A stretch of 64,000 nucleotides of DNA from Crocosphaera chwakensis CCY0110. GTDB lineage: Bacteria; Cyanobacteriota; Cyanobacteriia; Cyanobacteriales; Microcystaceae. Both the position numbers and the translations under genes were made by a program. The notes under the pieces were generated by a model that ran no database searches, was not told where the DNA came from, and saw only the letters and a list, made by a program, of their open reading frames with translations. Positions within the stretch are counted from its first letter, which is position 1; every line of letters begins with the position of its first letter. The stretch lies in contig NZ_AAXW01000006.1 in NCBI RefSeq assembly GCF_000169335.1, positions 17,501 through 81,500 of the forward strand. Reading direction: 5' to 3'. Of this stretch, positions 55,648 to 64,000 are shown one piece after another.

Positions 55648-55860
55648 GGTTTAATAGAGTGTGTGATGAGTAATCTTACTTCTCACCATAGCCAGAAATT
55701 AAAACAAACCCTTAAATTTACGGTATTTTTATAAGGTTTATCGTTAAGAATATCTACTTAATAATCACATCTTAACGTCAATATTTTCTGAAAGTTAAAT
55801 CAGATTATTTTATTCTAAGAATAGAAAAACCAGCTTCTAATTGATTGGACTAACATCAAT

Positions 55861-56739
55861 ATGTTTCAAAATTGCTTAATTTGTACGGATTTTAAGGATG
55901 GCCTCTATCGTTTAGTGGACTTTGTTTCTAACTTAGCTAATAATGGCCTCAAACGAATTATCTTTCTTCATAGCATCTCTGTATGGGAAGATGAAAGAAT
56001 CGCTAAAGTAGATGAAGAAAAAATTGCCCAAGCCAAAGAACGTCTTGCCCCTGCCTTAGATAAGGTTCCGAATGGAGTAGAAGTAAAAATAGAAGTTCTC
56101 TCAGGAACAGTAAAAGATTGTGTTCTACAATTGATTGAAACCTATGAGATAGACGTTGTTTTTACAGGAATGCCCGTTCGCAATGCCCTCGAAACCAAAA
56201 TTTTTGGCAGCCATACCCTAGACTTAGCCCCGGCAACCACCACTCCTTTGATGGTGCTTCGTCCCCAACTCATTTCTACTTACACCTACGAAGAACTAAG
56301 TTTACGTACAAAGCATTTCTGGCGTTATTTATTGGTTCCTTATAACGATGGTGACTCAGCCAAGTATCTTCTAGAACGAATCAAACAAATGGCTCAAAAC
56401 CAACCCGATGGGTCTTTTGAACAATGTTTATTGTTATGGGTTATTGATGATGGTGGCCGTTCTCACGAATTAAGTGAATATCATCTACAACAGGCACAAG
56501 AAAAATTAAATCAAGTTCAACAACAACTTGAAACCCTTAATCTGAAAGTAAACACAGAAATACGCCAAGGAAACCCGTTAGAGGAAATTTTAGACGCAGC
56601 CATTTATTATGATATTAGTGCGATCGCTACTGCTTGTCAGTATCGTTCTAATTTTCTAGCCTGGACAGCCCCTAGTTTAGCCAATGATATTCTTAGTCAA
56701 AGTTGGTTTCCTGTCTTATTTTTTTCTCCTGAAAAATGA
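55861..56739 (+). CDS. Tandem universal stress protein
   Basis: 292 residues made of two USP domains: 1-140 (CLICTDFKDGLYRLVDF, KIFGSHTLDLAPATTTPLMVLRP) and about 155-292 (YLLVPYNDGDSAKYLLERIKQM, IATACQYRSNFLAWTAPSLANDIL). The ATP-binding GxxGxxxxGS motif is not clearly present in either domain, so nucleotide binding is doubtful. Tandem USPs occur widely in cyanobacteria. Function in stress survival is inferred from family only. Confidence 0.85.
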   Translation: MFQNCLICTDFKDGLYRLVDFVSNLANNGLKRIIFLHSISVWEDERIAKVDEEKIAQAKERLAPALDKVPNGVEVKIEVLSGTVKDCVLQLIETYEIDVVFTGMPVRNALETKIFGSHTLDLAPATTTPLMVLRPQLISTYTYEELSLRTKHFWRYLLVPYNDGDSAKYLLERIKQMAQNQPDGSFEQCLLLWVIDDGGRSHELSEYHLQQAQEKLNQVQQQLETLNLKVNTEIRQGNPLEEILDAAIYYDISAIATACQYRSNFLAWTAPSLANDILSQSWFPVLFFSPEK

Positions 56740-56821
56740 TATAGCTTCGTTTTAAAAAGGAGATAAAACCCGATGGTCGATTTCCCTTCTTCACTAAGAA
56801 GTTAAAAACAAAAGATAACAC

Positions 56822-58378
56822 CTAAACACGGGAACCATTGCGAGAGGTTGTATAAGCAACCTTAAGCTTATTTTCAATAGTCGGTTTAAGCTTCTCGAAT
56901 TCTTGTTTTAACATCCGTTTGGTAATTTGAGGTTTACCCCCTCGCAATAGTTGACTTTTATCAGCCCATTCCTGTAAATTTTGACATTGGTTGGGGGCAA
57001 TCGTTGTTGTCAAAACGTGCTGACACGCCTTACCTTTCTCTAAGGAAAAAAATAAAATCCAATAAGAGCCAGATTCTCCTAATAAACGAGCAAACCGTTG
57101 ACCAGAAGAACTTTTAAGATCGAGATAACAAGGTAACCATCTTGGTCCATGTTCACGATGATAAAGTACAGTGATCCATAAAATCATCGGATGAGGACTG
57201 GTGATAAAAACAAATTGATTGTAACGAATACTCGAAAGACGATTTGCAATATCTTGTTCATTAAGCATCACCCAAAGACTGGCAAAATTACCTTCTGGGG
57301 CGCGAATGATATGAGGAAAAACGATTTTTTGTTGAGGTTTGTCCTCAGGCCAAAACATTTTTAAACAGATATCATCCCCTTTCGGACAAGTTTTTCTTAA
57401 AGTGGATTTAGTGAATTTACTAGACTTAGTCGACCTATCGATCCCTTGTTTGGGATTAGCCACCACAGTTTCTTGTTGCGATTCTAATTGAGTCGGTTCT
57501 AATTTTTCTAACTTTTGTAAAATTTCCGTTACTGTTTGAGGACGATCTTTAGGAGCTTTAGCCATACATTGGAAAATCAAGCTTTTCAACTCCGAAGGAA
57601 GACGGAGTTTAGCCGGGATGGGTTTAGGTTTGGTATAGTGATGGGCTTCATACCAACCCCCGAAAGAAGAATTTTCTGGGAAAATGGGCATTTCTCCCGT
57701 GATCATTTCATACATCATCACTCCCAAACTGTAGATGTCAGAACGACTATCAAGTTCTTTGCCTTCAATTTGTTCTGGAGAACAATAAGCCAAGGTTCCC
57801 ATAAATGACTGGGTTTGAGCTTCCCCTGACTGAATTAATTTAGCAATTCCAAAATCTAAAACTTTGACTAACTCACCTAAAGCCGGATCTTGAACTAAAA
57901 AAACATTACTAGGTTTAATATCTCTATGAATAATAGGACACATTTCTCCTTCAAACATAATGCCTTTATGGGCACATTCAAGACCAAAACAAATTTGCCG
58001 AGTGATCTTTAAAAATCTTAATAGAGGTAGAGGACGAAATTTGATCACCTCGCTGAGACTTTCCCCTTTGAGAAATTCCATTACATAAAAGGGTATCTCT
58101 TTTTCGTCCACGCCGTAGTCTCGTACTCTTACAATATGATTACTTTTTTCCCCTAATAACGCAGAAACTGTGGCCTCTCGTTCAAACCGCTCTCGCATTT
58201 TACTATTAAGTAAAGCTTGAGATAAAAATTTAACCGCAACGGTGACACCACCCAGCAGTTTATCTTCAGCACGATAGACTTGACCCATCGCACCACTGCC
58301 AGCAATATCGACGAGTTGATAGCGGTTTGCCAATAAACGACGTTGATGAGGTTCTTTCATGGTAACTGGGGGATTCAT
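56822..58378 (-). CDS. Serine/threonine protein kinase
   Basis: 518 residues. Kinase domain (about 20-290): GSGAMGQVYRAEDK (P-loop), VAVKFL (ATP Lys), IIHRDIKPSNVF (HRD), LDFGIAKL (DFG), LAYCSPEQIEGKELDSRSDIYSLGVMMYEM. All catalytic residues are present, so it should be active. The C-terminal 200 residues hold an unassigned domain (ENFLVMLNEQDI-like segment with SSIRYNQFVFITSPHPM) seen in some cyanobacterial kinases. No membrane helix. It lies 77 bases downstream of the 147-residue gene on the same strand. Substrate unknown. Confidence 0.93.
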   Translation of the reverse strand: MNPPVTMKEPHQRRLLANRYQLVDIAGSGAMGQVYRAEDKLLGGVTVAVKFLSQALLNSKMRERFEREATVSALLGEKSNHIVRVRDYGVDEKEIPFYVMEFLKGESLSEVIKFRPLPLLRFLKITRQICFGLECAHKGIMFEGEMCPIIHRDIKPSNVFLVQDPALGELVKVLDFGIAKLIQSGEAQTQSFMGTLAYCSPEQIEGKELDSRSDIYSLGVMMYEMITGEMPIFPENSSFGGWYEAHHYTKPKPIPAKLRLPSELKSLIFQCMAKAPKDRPQTVTEILQKLEKLEPTQLESQQETVVANPKQGIDRSTKSSKFTKSTLRKTCPKGDDICLKMFWPEDKPQQKIVFPHIIRAPEGNFASLWVMLNEQDIANRLSSIRYNQFVFITSPHPMILWITVLYHREHGPRWLPCYLDLKSSSGQRFARLLGESGSYWILFFSLEKGKACQHVLTTTIAPNQCQNLQEWADKSQLLRGGKPQITKRMLKQEFEKLKPTIENKLKVAYTTSRNGSRV

Positions 58379-58455
58379 AATGGTTCATTAATGGTCGGAA
58401 TATCAATAAAAAATTAAGGCTTAGGAACAATAAATTTGAGAATAGAAAATAATAA

Positions 58456-58899
58456 TCATAATTGACGTTCAAAAATAGCTTCCATGGTGCTAGTGAGGTA
58501 ATGGCCACTGAGCAAACCTCCAGAGAAATGATAGGTATTGTTGTTAAGACGGTAAAAGGTTTCAAAACCACTGCGTCTCTGACGATCGCCAAGGACCCAA
58601 TAACGTTGAATAATCGAGTCGGGTCCGATCCATCCTTCCCCTTCTACTTTCCCTAAAACGCTTTGCTGGAGAACATAGGTATATTCTCGTTCTTCCCCAC
58701 TGAGATGACCTCGATATTGAAAGGCAATTTCGGGACGATCGCTTCGGGGAAATACCAATTTAGTCACCATAGTGAACCAATTATCATTACTCCAAGCCAC
58801 GAGACTCTTCCCTTTGACAGGTTGGGGCATTTCATTGCGTTCGAGCCAATTTCCCTCAATTGTCCAGCGTCCGGCTTCGATTAAAAAGCTATGAGCCAA
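58456..58899 (-). CDS. Conserved cyanobacterial beta-rich protein of unknown function
   Basis: 147 residues with no signal or membrane segment. Alternating polar/hydrophobic strands (TIEGNWLERNEMPQPVKGKSLVAW, WFTMVTKLVFP, REYTYVLQQSVLGKVEGEGWIG, YWVLGDRQRRSGFETFYRLNNNTYHFSGGLL) look like a lipocalin-type barrel. That recalls CpcS/CpeS-type bilin lyases, but I cannot confirm such a lyase. It precedes the kinase gene on the same strand and follows the structured noncoding block at 58950-59150, of which it may be the target. Confidence 0.7.
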   Translation of the reverse strand: MAHSFLIEAGRWTIEGNWLERNEMPQPVKGKSLVAWSNDNWFTMVTKLVFPRSDRPEIAFQYRGHLSGEEREYTYVLQQSVLGKVEGEGWIGPDSIIQRYWVLGDRQRRSGFETFYRLNNNTYHFSGGLLSGHYLTSTMEAIFERQL

Positions 58900-58949
58900 A
58901 ATACCACTCCTTAATCTCTTTAACTATAAAATTTAAGATCCTAGGTGGG

Positions 58950-59150
58950 ACAAAGTTAGAGTTCAAGTCAGAAATGACTCTGACCTTCGGGTTGGCCAGT
59001 TGACGAGGGACATCGGCGAGGTTGCAACCAATCTATGGGGGACGCAGGTTACGCACCCACGCCTCCTTTAATTGGGGAGACCCCAAGTGGAGCAACTGCA
59101 CTCACCGTATAATGACGGAGTCGGCTCTGACCATTGGTCAAAAATCAAGG
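58950..59150. ncRNA. Candidate structured noncoding RNA block
   Basis: A GC-richer island in an AT-rich genome, without any coding frame of merit, between anmK and the 58899 gene. Pieces that can fold include GTTAGAGT with ACTCTGAC (58952-58985), the palindrome GGTTGCAACC (59022-59031), TTGGGG-AGA-CCCCAA (59077-59092), and a second copy of CTCTGACC near 59132 that competes with the first for pairing. Strand is open: on the minus strand it would be a leader of the 58899 gene. Identity unknown; coordinates approximate. Confidence 0.45.
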
Positions 59151-59366
59151 AAAAGGCTATGTTTGCACTAACTCATTATTAATAAATGGGTGTGTTTTCC
59201 TTTTTATACTCTGACTCTTATCACTCTTAGGTTTCTCTACTTTAGATTTCCCTAAATTTACAGAAAACTAACAGGTCTTTATATTTTTTATGTGTTTGTT
59301 TCTGGCTCACTGGTTGATCAATATTTCCCCACCCCATCACCACAGAAATAACTTTAATGTTACCTA

Positions 59367-60518
59367 TTACTTTGAAAGAGGAAGATGAATATCACCAAGT
59401 AACCTGGCTCCTTTTGCTCCAGTTACCTGGGGTAAATTGCCTGGTATGTTACTGACATATCGCCAATAGGCTAAGACAGCAAAAGCGATCGCTTCTTTAA
59501 AATCACTGTTCATTCCCACGTCGTCAGTGGTTTTCACTATAGTTGTAGACGGCCAATAAGATTGAATGCGTTCCTTTAAGTGTAAATTATGAGACCCTCC
59601 ACCACATAATAAAATTTCGTCAATGGGGTCTTTTAAAAATTGTTGATAACTATGGGCAATTGACGCAGCAGTTAACTCGGTTAGGGTGGCTAAAAAATCT
59701 GCTTCTGATAAGTTATAGATTTGTGCATCTTGCCAACATTGTTGTAAATACTCTTCTCCAAATAATTCTCTTCCCGTTGATTTAGGAGGAATTTCTTGAA
59801 AAAAGTCTTGAGTTAACCATTTTTCAATTAAGAGTACATTAGGAGTTCCTTGGGCTGCCCATTCTCCGTTTTTATCATAGGTTTTTTCCCCTTTAGTTAA
59901 TTGTTTAACTGCTCGATCAATTAATATATTTCCTGGCCCTGTGTCCCACCCCACAATTCTATTTTCCCAGTTTTTTTTGGTTCTCGGCGGTAAATAGGTG
60001 ACATTACCAATGCCTCCTAGATTTTGCACACAACGATGATATTGAGGATGACTTAATAGATGAGCATCAATTTTAGACACTAAAGGCGCACCTTGTCCGC
60101 CGGCTGCTATATCAGCCACGCGAAAATTATTAACGGTGGGAATGTCTGTTAAATTAGCAATTATTTCTCCCCTGCCTAACTGTAGGGTATAACCTAATTT
60201 TTCTTTGAGAGGAGGACGATGATAAATTGTTTGTCCGTGAGAACCAATTAATGCTATTTTAGGATACTCTTGTTTGATTTTATTAACGGCTTCTGCAAAA
60301 CATAAGGCAATTTCTTCATCCAATTTAGCTATTTCTTCAACGGATAAGGGTTGTCCATCAGCCACTTCTAAAATGGTTTGTCTTAATTGTTCTGGATAAT
60401 AATGATTGATTCCAGACAATAGTTCAATCTCTAAATTGACGTTTTCCCCTGTAATTTTCACCAGTGCAGCATCGATACTGTCCACAGAGGTGCCACTCAT
60501 TAATCCCAGACAATACAT
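59367..60518 (-). CDS. anmK: Anhydro-N-acetylmuramic acid kinase
   Basis: Phosphorylates and opens 1,6-anhydro-MurNAc during cell wall recycling. 383 residues, family length. Marks: GLMSGTSVDSIDAALVKI at the start, IGSHGQTIYHRPP, NVTYLPP, GWDTGPGNILIDRAVK and EILLCGGGSHNLHL. Cytosolic. No other recycling gene is adjacent. Confidence 0.95.
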   Translation of the reverse strand: MYCLGLMSGTSVDSIDAALVKITGENVNLEIELLSGINHYYPEQLRQTILEVADGQPLSVEEIAKLDEEIALCFAEAVNKIKQEYPKIALIGSHGQTIYHRPPLKEKLGYTLQLGRGEIIANLTDIPTVNNFRVADIAAGGQGAPLVSKIDAHLLSHPQYHRCVQNLGGIGNVTYLPPRTKKNWENRIVGWDTGPGNILIDRAVKQLTKGEKTYDKNGEWAAQGTPNVLLIEKWLTQDFFQEIPPKSTGRELFGEEYLQQCWQDAQIYNLSEADFLATLTELTAASIAHSYQQFLKDPIDEILLCGGGSHNLHLKERIQSYWPSTTIVKTTDDVGMNSDFKEAIAFAVLAYWRYVSNIPGNLPQVTGAKGARLLGDIHLPLSK

Positions 60519-60586
60519 ATTTATGCCCTATTTAATTTTGAACAATTTTTAGTTATAGTTATTAAGGTCAAAGTCTTTATTATAAC

Positions 60587-60613
60587 ACCCCTAGACTTAT
60601 GGTATCTAGGGGT
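60587..60613. promoter_or_regulatory. Hairpin in the leader of the 60673 gene
   Basis: ACCCCTAGA and TCTAGGGGT, nine perfect pairs around a 9-base loop, between the divergent anmK and 60673 genes. No T-run typical of a terminator follows on the plus strand. An operator or leader structure is possible. Confidence 0.4.
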
Positions 60614-60672
60614 TTATGATTTAGGTAAATTTAGTCAGATCAACCACAAAAAAACTATTGGGAAACGCCAAA

Positions 60673-61425
60673 ATGTCTGTCCCTGAAGAACTCACTACTG
60701 AGGTCTCACAACCCGTTGAATCCGAAGAAACTTCAACCAACAATATTGAAGTTGAGGAAAACCCTATTCTTTTTCAAGCCATTGGAACCCTTAAAGGGAA
60801 ACCAGAACAAGATGAAGAGGGTAACTTTTTTATTCGTTTAGGGGGAAAACGCTATAAATTATTTATTGCGGGCTATCGCTATCAAGCTTGGCTAAAGCAG
60901 ATGGCCGCTAATCCTGATCAAACCTTATTTTTGCGAGTATATCCCAAATGTTTAATGATTCCTCGCAAAGATCCTCAAATTTACTTTCAAGTGGCCGCTT
61001 GGGAAGAGGAAAACCCTTGGGAAGAAGACCCAGGAATGTTTAAATTTAGAGGCGTTTGGCAATTTGTACCTCAAGTACGAACTCCAGTGATTTCAGTCTA
61101 TCGTAATCAAAATGCTAATGATCCCAAAGGCAAATTTAAAGCTTCCCATCTTCCTGTGTTAATGAGGCGAGAGGACGAAGCTAAACCTTTTCGTTTTAAC
61201 CCTAAAATAGCAAAGGAAGATTTACCCCCTCGTTGGTTCATTCAAGGTAATTTTAAATTTATACCGTCTCGTAACTGTTGGGGATGGGACAAAGACTTAG
61301 AACCCCCGACAAAAAAAATTCCAAGATATAAAAAACCAGTTAAAGCAACCACTGACGGTAAGTTACCCCCGAAAAAACCCTCTAGAAAAATAGAGAAACC
61401 TAAAAAGCCTCAATCAGACGATTAA
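60673..61425 (+). CDS. Conserved cyanobacterial protein, unknown function
   Basis: 250 residues from the ATG at 60673 (GGGAAACG upstream); a longer TTG start at 60658 adds five residues. An acidic N-terminus (to about 35) is followed by a compact middle domain, FFIRLGGKRYKLFIAGYRYQAWLKQM and CLMIPRKDPQIYFQVAAWEEENPWEEDPGMFKFRGVWQFVPQVRTP. The tail is basic and rich in Lys/Pro (PKKPSRKIEKPKKPQ). The composition suggests nucleic acid or acidic protein binding; family not named by me. Confidence 0.75.
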   Translation: MSVPEELTTEVSQPVESEETSTNNIEVEENPILFQAIGTLKGKPEQDEEGNFFIRLGGKRYKLFIAGYRYQAWLKQMAANPDQTLFLRVYPKCLMIPRKDPQIYFQVAAWEEENPWEEDPGMFKFRGVWQFVPQVRTPVISVYRNQNANDPKGKFKASHLPVLMRREDEAKPFRFNPKIAKEDLPPRWFIQGNFKFIPSRNCWGWDKDLEPPTKKIPRYKKPVKATTDGKLPPKKPSRKIEKPKKPQSDD

Positions 61426-61503
61426 AGCATTGAATCATTGTTTTACTTGACGATAATTGTTCTCTAACCTTAATTTTATCTATAATAAACTGTCTAATTA
61501 CAT

Positions 61504-62112
61504 TTGGAGAAAAGCCCTATATATACACCCCCTTTAGCACGCTTAATTGAACAATTGCAACGGTTACCAGGAGTTGGGCCAAAAACAGCCCAACGTCTTG
61601 CCTTACATATTCTTAAACGTCCTGATAATGAAATTCAAGCCCTTGCTAAAGCTTTAATTGATGCCAAAAAGCGCGTGGGGTTATGTAAAGTTTGTTTTCA
61701 TTTTTCTGAACAACCCATTTGTGATATTTGTCGTAACCCTAACCGCGACTCCCAAACCGTCTGTGTGGTAGCAGATTCCCGTGATGTTATTGCTTTAGAA
61801 AAAACTAGAGAATATCGAGGAAAATATCATGTTTTAGGAGGAGTGATGTCCCCTATGGATGGTATTGGCCCTGAACAACTCTATATTCAAGCATTAGTGA
61901 GACGAGTGACTCAAGAGGGGATTAAAGAAATTATTTTAGCTATTAGTCCCACAGTAGAAGGAGAAACCACAACCCTATATATTGGTCAACTGCTCAAACC
62001 CTTTACTAAAGTGACTCGTATTGCCTTTGGTTTACCCATGGGAGGAGATTTAGAATATGCTGACGAAGTAACCCTAGCCAGAGCGTTAGAAGGAAGAAGA
62101 GAATTAGAATAA
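61504..62112 (+). CDS. recR: Recombination protein RecR
   Basis: Part of the RecFOR system that loads RecA on gaps. 202 residues: helix-hairpin-helix region LIEQLQRLPGVGPKTAQRLALHIL, four-cysteine zinc finger (CKVCFHFSEQPICDIC), TOPRIM domain (VVADSRDVIALEKT, HVLGGVMSPMDGIGPEQL) and the C-terminal GGDLEYADEVTLARALEGRR. It begins with TTG (or GTG-free context) in the frame at 61504; no better in-frame ATG precedes the conserved YTPPLARLIEQ block. Confidence 0.96.
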   Translation: MEKSPIYTPPLARLIEQLQRLPGVGPKTAQRLALHILKRPDNEIQALAKALIDAKKRVGLCKVCFHFSEQPICDICRNPNRDSQTVCVVADSRDVIALEKTREYRGKYHVLGGVMSPMDGIGPEQLYIQALVRRVTQEGIKEIILAISPTVEGETTTLYIGQLLKPFTKVTRIAFGLPMGGDLEYADEVTLARALEGRRELE

Positions 62113-62137
62113 TTAAGAATATAAGTAAGATGTTTTG

Positions 62138-62593
62138 ATGATCGAATTGCCTAGAGGATACTGTTTACGCCAAGCAACTTCCCAGAATATTTGGATAATT
62201 CGCTGGTTAGTGCTGAGGGAATTTCTTGATCCGACCCAGTTGCGACCCGAACAATTTTGGATTATTGAATTAGATAGACAAATTATTGCTTGTGGTCAAT
62301 TGAGAACGTTTGCCCAAGCTCAAGAATTAGGGAGTATTGTCGTTCAAAAATCCTATCGCAACCAAGGATTAGGGACTTATTTAACGGAACATCTCATAAA
62401 AATAAGTCATTATCCACTTTATTTGGAATGTTTAGGGGATCAATTAAAAGATTTTTATCAACGTTTAGGATTTGTTGAGGTAGATTTTGACACAATTTCC
62501 TCCTCATTACAGCAAAAATTTAGAGTAACTTCCACCATTGCCAAGTGGTTTCGACTCCCGTTATACATTATGGTTTTGAAAAAGGATGAGTGA
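62138..62593 (+). CDS. GNAT family N-acetyltransferase
   Basis: 151 residues from MIELPRGYCLRQAT. The acetyl-CoA loop is IVVQKSYRNQGLGTYLTEHLI (Q/RxxGxG/A) near residue 75, and the last strand is FYQRLGFVEVDFD. It follows recR by 25 bases on the same strand. Substrate unknown; the family acetylates proteins, amines or antibiotics. Confidence 0.88.
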   Translation: MIELPRGYCLRQATSQNIWIIRWLVLREFLDPTQLRPEQFWIIELDRQIIACGQLRTFAQAQELGSIVVQKSYRNQGLGTYLTEHLIKISHYPLYLECLGDQLKDFYQRLGFVEVDFDTISSSLQQKFRVTSTIAKWFRLPLYIMVLKKDE

Positions 62594-62888
62594 GAAATAG
62601 CATTCTTCATAATCTCCTATCGACCAGCCAAAATCAAAGATGACGACTCGTACAAGGAACCTTCTACGTAGGTCATAATTTTAAAGGCTTTTTGTTATTC
62701 TTACTTAAAATTTGGGAATAGTATAAATAGCGGATCACCATTTAGATATTTTCTGGTACTTATTATCTCTATCAAAAATTGCTAAAGATGCTCAGGGTTA
62801 AATTGAACCCTTGAAGTCATTAGTTTTTCATGGGTAGGGAGTTAATTCTGCTATCAATATTTGCATTATAATTTATAGGGTAGGTTGT
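62594..62888. other. Intergenic region before the chemoreceptor gene
   Basis: About 295 AT-rich bases after the GNAT gene. I see no gene, repeat or clear terminator here. It should hold the promoter of the downstream receptor. Confidence 0.4.
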
Positions 62889-64000
62889 ATGGACAGCAAG
62901 CAAAACCGCGAATCTAACTCCATTGCTTCAAATAATGGTCATGATAATAACCAAAATGAAATTATTAATGATCAACAAGACAAGGAGAAAATAATTATTG
63001 GTGGATATTCCCAAGTTAATGAGTATCAATCTAATGAAACTGATACCTTAGAAAGGGATGAAAATTTAAGCTCAAACCAGAAAAACATCCCTTTTTGGCA
63101 ACGATTTAACTTAAAAACAAAAGCCACTTTACTAGCAATTGCTCTGGGTACTGTTCCAGTCCTAGCTATTGGTGGAATTAATTACTATTTAACTGAACAA
63201 TCGTTAACTAAACAAGAATTAAAGTACCAAAAAACAAGAGCTGTTACTGTTAGTAACGATCTCACACAATTTGCTAAAACTAATTATCAGCAAGTTATTG
63301 ATTTATCTAATTTGCCTCTTTTAACCAATCCTGAACTTTCCCAAGCACTAACCAAACAAGAAAAGGAGAAAGCCTTAGAAAGCTTTCTAAAAAATGGAAT
63401 CAATAGCATTGTAGTTATCGATGCTAAGACAGGAAATACACTTTTAGAAGGTAGAGAAAAGGATAGAGAAGAAACTATTCCTAATTATAGTAAGATTGAT
63501 TATTGGCAAGAAGTTGTTAAAACTAAAGAACCAGTTATCAATCCCTTACGAATATCAAAAGCTAATAATTTATCTTCATTTTTCGTGGCTGCTCCAGTCT
63601 TTCATGAAAGAACCGGAGAACTGCTTTATGTTATTCGCACAAGAACCGATGCCAGTTATATTGATAATTTAATTCGCTCAAGCATTAAAAGTCGGTCTCA
63701 AGAAGTTGGCGATAAAGACGATCCTAAATACTTAGTTGCTGATAACAACAATAAAGTATTTGTCTCTGAAAATTCCAAAGAAATTGATCAAGAAATTAAC
63801 AAATTTTTTCCTGAATTTTCTACCTTAAAAACGGATCAAAAAACACAAGTCACTTTTGATGTTAGTACCATTGACAAAGAAAAATATGTGGTGGCTTATT
63901 CACCTTTACAAAATATTGACGGTTTACCCACTCAAGACTGGAGTATTATCGTAGCGGATAAAGTGAGTACCGCTTTTGCACCTCAACGTTACCTATTATT
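62889..64000 (+). CDS. Methyl-accepting chemotaxis-type receptor, N-terminal part (cut by window end)
   Basis: An open frame of 370 codons from ATG 62889 runs off the right edge with no stop. Residues 1-75 are hydrophilic and Asn/Gln-rich. A transmembrane helix near 80-105 (TLLAIALGTVPVLAIGGINYY) precedes a large extracytoplasmic sensor region of the Cache type (SIVVIDAKTGNTLLEG, FFVAAPVFHERTGELLYVIRTRTD, WSIIVADKVSTAFAPQR). The second helix, HAMP and signalling domains would lie beyond. Similar N-termini occur in cyanobacterial PilJ/PixJ-type receptors for phototaxis, which is my best guess. Confidence 0.8.
   Translation, partial: MDSKQNRESNSIASNNGHDNNQNEIINDQQDKEKIIIGGYSQVNEYQSNETDTLERDENLSSNQKNIPFWQRFNLKTKATLLAIALGTVPVLAIGGINYYLTEQSLTKQELKYQKTRAVTVSNDLTQFAKTNYQQVIDLSNLPLLTNPELSQALTKQEKEKALESFLKNGINSIVVIDAKTGNTLLEGREKDREETIPNYSKIDYWQEVVKTKEPVINPLRISKANNLSSFFVAAPVFHERTGELLYVIRTRTDASYIDNLIRSSIKSRSQEVGDKDDPKYLVADNNNKVFVSENSKEIDQEINKFFPEFSTLKTDQKTQVTFDVSTIDKEKYVVAYSPLQNIDGLPTQDWSIIVADKVSTAFAPQRYLL

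Noticed and set aside
58950..59150. Structured block considered as tmRNA, RNase P RNA or SRP RNA
   Set aside because: None of the conserved strings or tRNA-like ends of those RNAs can be seen; left as an unidentified candidate. 6S RNA could not be tested by eye.

Overview
The window looks like a chromosome segment of a unicellular, AT-rich cyanobacterium, most likely of the Crocosphaera/Cyanothece type. The group-level call rests on chlI (Mg-chelatase subunit I), a carotenoid oxygenase, a BT1-type folate/biopterin transporter, many HIP1 octamers (GCGATCGC, for example at 3364, 10091, 22054 and 29804), heptamer tandem arrays between genes, and several small proteins of cyanobacterial type. The genus is an inference.

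Layout. Positions 1-2110 hold the 5' part of a ribosomal operon read leftwards: 16S, tRNA-Ile(GAU), start of 23S. Positions 2.6-22 kb are mostly housekeeping: chlI, gloA, an MscS channel, a Tat-exported metallo-beta-lactamase-like protein with a degenerate metal site, the cluster DUF3285-ybeY-dgkA-trpG, a PmbA-like protein, pepP, a gamma-glutamyltransferase homologue, an NHL beta-propeller, a MoaD/ThiS-like sulfur carrier next to thrC, and a lone ABC permease. An IS66-family element (11568-13089) has split and partly deleted a pentapeptide-repeat gene. Positions 22.5-32 kb carry an orphan ParA-like ATPase, a DCC thiol oxidoreductase, a radical SAM / BT1 transporter / carotenoid oxygenase run, a cupin, and a nucleotidyltransferase-phosphomannomutase fusion.

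The accessory part is 32-40 kb, split only by ilvD. Leftward it has a Phd/RelE-type toxin-antitoxin pair, then an OLD-like AAA ATPase and a TOPRIM-like (DUF3226-type) protein, packed as one apparent four-gene operon. A DUF29 gene killed by two in-frame stops lies beside it. To the right of ilvD there is a decayed MNT-HEPN toxin-antitoxin pair, then a fusion of a type I restriction HsdR-like nuclease domain to a ParA ATPase, followed by a ParB-like protein. These two sets are the best candidates for an undescribed defence or segregation system; both functions are inferred from architecture only.

Positions 40.7-64 kb return to core genes: ridA, tRNA-Arg(ACG), an SMR transporter, an ABC exporter, a 2Fe-2S ferredoxin, an OmpR-type regulator, glgP, an MlaF/MlaD-like lipid transport pair, an IS1182/IS5-like element (51051-52744), a sulfotransferase and a glycosyltransferase, a phosphoesterase, a tandem universal stress protein, a Ser/Thr kinase, anmK, recR, a GNAT acetyltransferase, and a chemoreceptor cut by the window end. 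A GC-rich structured block at about 58950-59150 has no gene and may be a noncoding RNA. At least five genes in the window are broken by stops, frameshifts or an insertion, which suggests active decay of accessory genes.
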